Origin: Bacillota bacterium
GTDB lineage: Bacteria; Bacillota; Clostridia; Oscillospirales; Ruminococcaceae
Assembly (NCBI GenBank): GCA_023395435.1
Contig: JAEWZG010000029.1
Span: 1 to 25,654, forward strand
Length of the DNA stretch: 25,654 bases
Direction of reading: 5' to 3'
Positions 24,262-25,654 of the stretch are shown piece after piece. Under the pieces are notes generated by a model. That model ran no database searches and was not told the DNA's origin. It saw nothing but the letters and a program-made list of their open reading frames with translations. A program made the position numbers and the translations under genes. The stretch's first letter is position 1, and every line of letters begins with the position of its first letter.

Positions 24262-25575
24262 ATGGGTATTAACATAGCATTAGACGGACCTTCAGGTGCA
24301 GGAAAAAGCACAATAGCAAAGGCAGTTGCTAAAGAATTAGGCTATATTTATATTGATACAGGTGCTTTATATAGGTCAATAGCACTTTATACAATCAACA
24401 ATGGCAAAGATATAAATACACAGGACGATGTAATTTCATTATTACCTGAAATAAATATTGAATTAAAGCATATTGACGGAGCGCAGCATATCTTTTTAAA
24501 TAATAAAGATGTTTCAGATAATATTAGAACACCTGAGGTATCAATGGGTGCATCAAAGGTGTCTGCTATTCCTGCGGTAAGAGAATTTTTATTTAATCTT
24601 CAGCGTGATATAGCTGATAAGAATAATATTATTATGGACGGAAGAGATATAGGAACTGTTGTTCTTCCAAAAGCTGATGTAAAGATTTTCCTCACTGCTT
24701 CTGCTGATGAAAGAGCAAAAAGACGTTATGCAGAATTAATTGAAAAAGGAACAGAAGTGACATATGAAGAAGTTCTCAATGATATTAATGAACGTGATTA
24801 TAATGATTCACACAGAAAAATTGCTCCATTAAAGCAAGCTGATGATGCTATACTTATTGATACTTCATTACTTACTCTTGAGCAATCAGTAGAAAAAATT
24901 TACTTAACTATAAAAGAAAAAATTGATAATACTAATAAAAAGAAAAAAGTAAATCCCGTAAGAATGTTCTTTTATCAGATATTAAGACCACTAATTAATC
25001 TAATTTATCATATTCGATTTAATCTTAAAATTGAGGGTAAAGAGAACATTCCAAAAGACGGTGGATATATTTTTGCAAGTAACCATAGATGTTATGAAGA
25101 TCCCGTATTAATTTCTTTTCCGACAAGAGTCCCATTTGCATATATGGCAAAAGAAGAGCTATTTAAAAAGAACTTTGCTTTTACAGCTTTAATAAAAACT
25201 TTTGGTGCTTTTCCTGTTGTAAGGGGAGCCGGTGACATGTCTGTTATTGATGAATCGATAAAAAGACTTAATAAGGGATATAATCTAGTTATTTTTCCAG
25301 AAGGAACACGTTCAAAAGATGGTAGGGTAGGAAAAGGCAAAACAGGTGTTGCACTAATTGCGGCAAAAGCGCAGGTCCCTGTTATTCCTGTCGGAATTTC
25401 ATTTAAGGGAAGCAAGCTGAAATTCAGAAGTAAACTTATTATTAGGTTTGGAAAAAAGATATCTCCTGATGAATTGCAGATTACTTCGCAGTCTCCAAGT
25501 GAACTGAAAATTCTAAAGCTTAAAATTATGGAATCTATTACGGAGTTGGTTGAAACAGATGTTAACAAACTGTAA
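24262..25575 (+). CDS. cmk: Fused cytidylate kinase and 1-acylglycerol-3-phosphate acyltransferase (Cmk-PlsC)
   Basis: The 437-residue chain has two domains. Residues 2-217 are (d)CMP kinase, with P-loop GPSGAGKST (9-17), IDTGALYR (31-38) and DGRDIGT (126-132). After a Lys-rich linker (about 221-233), residues 234-437 are a PlsC-type acyltransferase. Its HX4D motif is NHRCYEDP (H275, D280) and FPEGTR spans 345-350; it makes phosphatidic acid from lysophosphatidic acid. Cmk followed by plsC and ispH as separate or fused genes is a known clostridial arrangement. The fusion would tie CDP/CTP supply to phospholipid synthesis, though the benefit is inference. AGGAGG lies upstream. The linker is A-rich, so a sequencing frameshift there should be considered, but the frame is intact as given. 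Confidence 0.92.
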   Translation: MGINIALDGPSGAGKSTIAKAVAKELGYIYIDTGALYRSIALYTINNGKDINTQDDVISLLPEINIELKHIDGAQHIFLNNKDVSDNIRTPEVSMGASKVSAIPAVREFLFNLQRDIADKNNIIMDGRDIGTVVLPKADVKIFLTASADERAKRRYAELIEKGTEVTYEEVLNDINERDYNDSHRKIAPLKQADDAILIDTSLLTLEQSVEKIYLTIKEKIDNTNKKKKVNPVRMFFYQILRPLINLIYHIRFNLKIEGKENIPKDGGYIFASNHRCYEDPVLISFPTRVPFAYMAKEELFKKNFAFTALIKTFGAFPVVRGAGDMSVIDESIKRLNKGYNLVIFPEGTRSKDGRVGKGKTGVALIAAKAQVPVIPVGISFKGSKLKFRSKLIIRFGKKISPDELQITSQSPSELKILKLKIMESITELVETDVNKL

Positions 25576-25654
25576 AATATACACAGCTAAATCTGCAGGC
25601 TTTTGTTTCGGCGTAGACAGAGCAGTAAAAATAGTTTATAATATTTTAGATACA
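25559..25654 (+). CDS. ispH: 4-hydroxy-3-methylbut-2-enyl diphosphate reductase, N-terminal part (cut by window end)
   Basis: The first 32 codons, beginning MLTNCKIYTAKSAGFCFGVD, match IspH/LytB, the last step of the MEP isoprenoid pathway giving IPP and DMAPP. The GFCFGVDRAV segment holds the first of three [4Fe-4S] cysteine ligands (Cys16). The ATG at 25559 overlaps the cmk-plsC stop by 17 bases; the ribosome binding site is weak (GGAG at 25542-25545, about 13 bases away), so coupling to the upstream gene is likely. In many Clostridia the gene is fused to ribosomal protein S1; that cannot be judged here because only the start is present. Confidence 0.88.
   Translation, partial: MLTNCKIYTAKSAGFCFGVDRAVKIVYNILDT

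Noticed and set aside
25092..25568. 158-codon antisense frame over cmk-plsC.
   Set aside because: It lies wholly opposite the conserved PlsC domain and shows no recognisable protein features.

Overview
The window is low-GC, AT-rich DNA with strong AGGAGG-type ribosome binding sites and near-consensus sigma-A promoters. It looks like chromosomal DNA of an anaerobic Clostridia member, most likely Ruminococcus/Oscillospiraceae-like. This rests on gene content: a fermentative bifunctional AdhE, a clostridial-type Rex, the tepA-ylzJ-ftsK/spoIIIE neighbourhood, a Cmk-PlsC fusion followed by ispH, and DUF3006 beside a ComEC-type hydrolase. The genus is inference. I see no rRNA, tRNA, CRISPR array, insertion sequence or prophage; the window is mainly core chromosome.

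Left part (1-6160): the end of an F-type ATP synthase operon (atpG-atpD-atpC) closed by a terminator. Next comes a separately promoted Na/Pi-cotransporter-PhoU protein, which converges on a MATE-family exporter. A terminator hairpin between them reaches into the last MATE codons.

Middle part (6161-14630): a redox-metabolism block. adhE reads leftward from a perfect TTGACA-N17-TATAAT promoter whose -35 and spacer are covered by a Rex-like operator. A small phosphotransferase-fold gene, with Asn in place of the catalytic Asp, diverges from adhE. It converges on rex, the last gene of a tight leftward operon acn-traX-icd-rex (aconitase, TraX-family membrane protein, NADP-type isocitrate dehydrogenase, Rex). 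That operon's promoter also overlaps a Rex-like 18-mer. The sequence therefore suggests a circuit in which the NADH sensor Rex controls both the ethanol branch and the 2-oxoglutarate/NADPH branch, and possibly its own synthesis. This is inference from sites and layout.

Right part (14680-25654): eleven co-directional, closely spaced genes. They are the ClpP-fold TepA (with an Asn/Asp-rich N-terminus), YlzJ, UppP, FtsK/SpoIIIE, a YgiQ-type radical SAM protein, a membrane-anchored ComEC-like metallo-beta-lactamase hydrolase, DUF3006, a MurR/RpiR regulator, a BaiN/HI0933 flavoprotein, a Cmk-PlsC fusion and the 5' end of ispH. Themes are envelope lipid and undecaprenyl recycling, chromosome translocation and isoprenoid/phospholipid precursors.

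Starts were reassigned for four genes from ribosome-binding-site position and family N-termini: tepA, uppP, ygiQ and the DUF3006 gene. No clearly undescribed system is evident. The most distinctive points are the acn-traX-icd-rex operon with its operators, the Asp-to-Asn phosphotransferase next to it, and the 43-nt gene overlap into the ComEC-like hydrolase.
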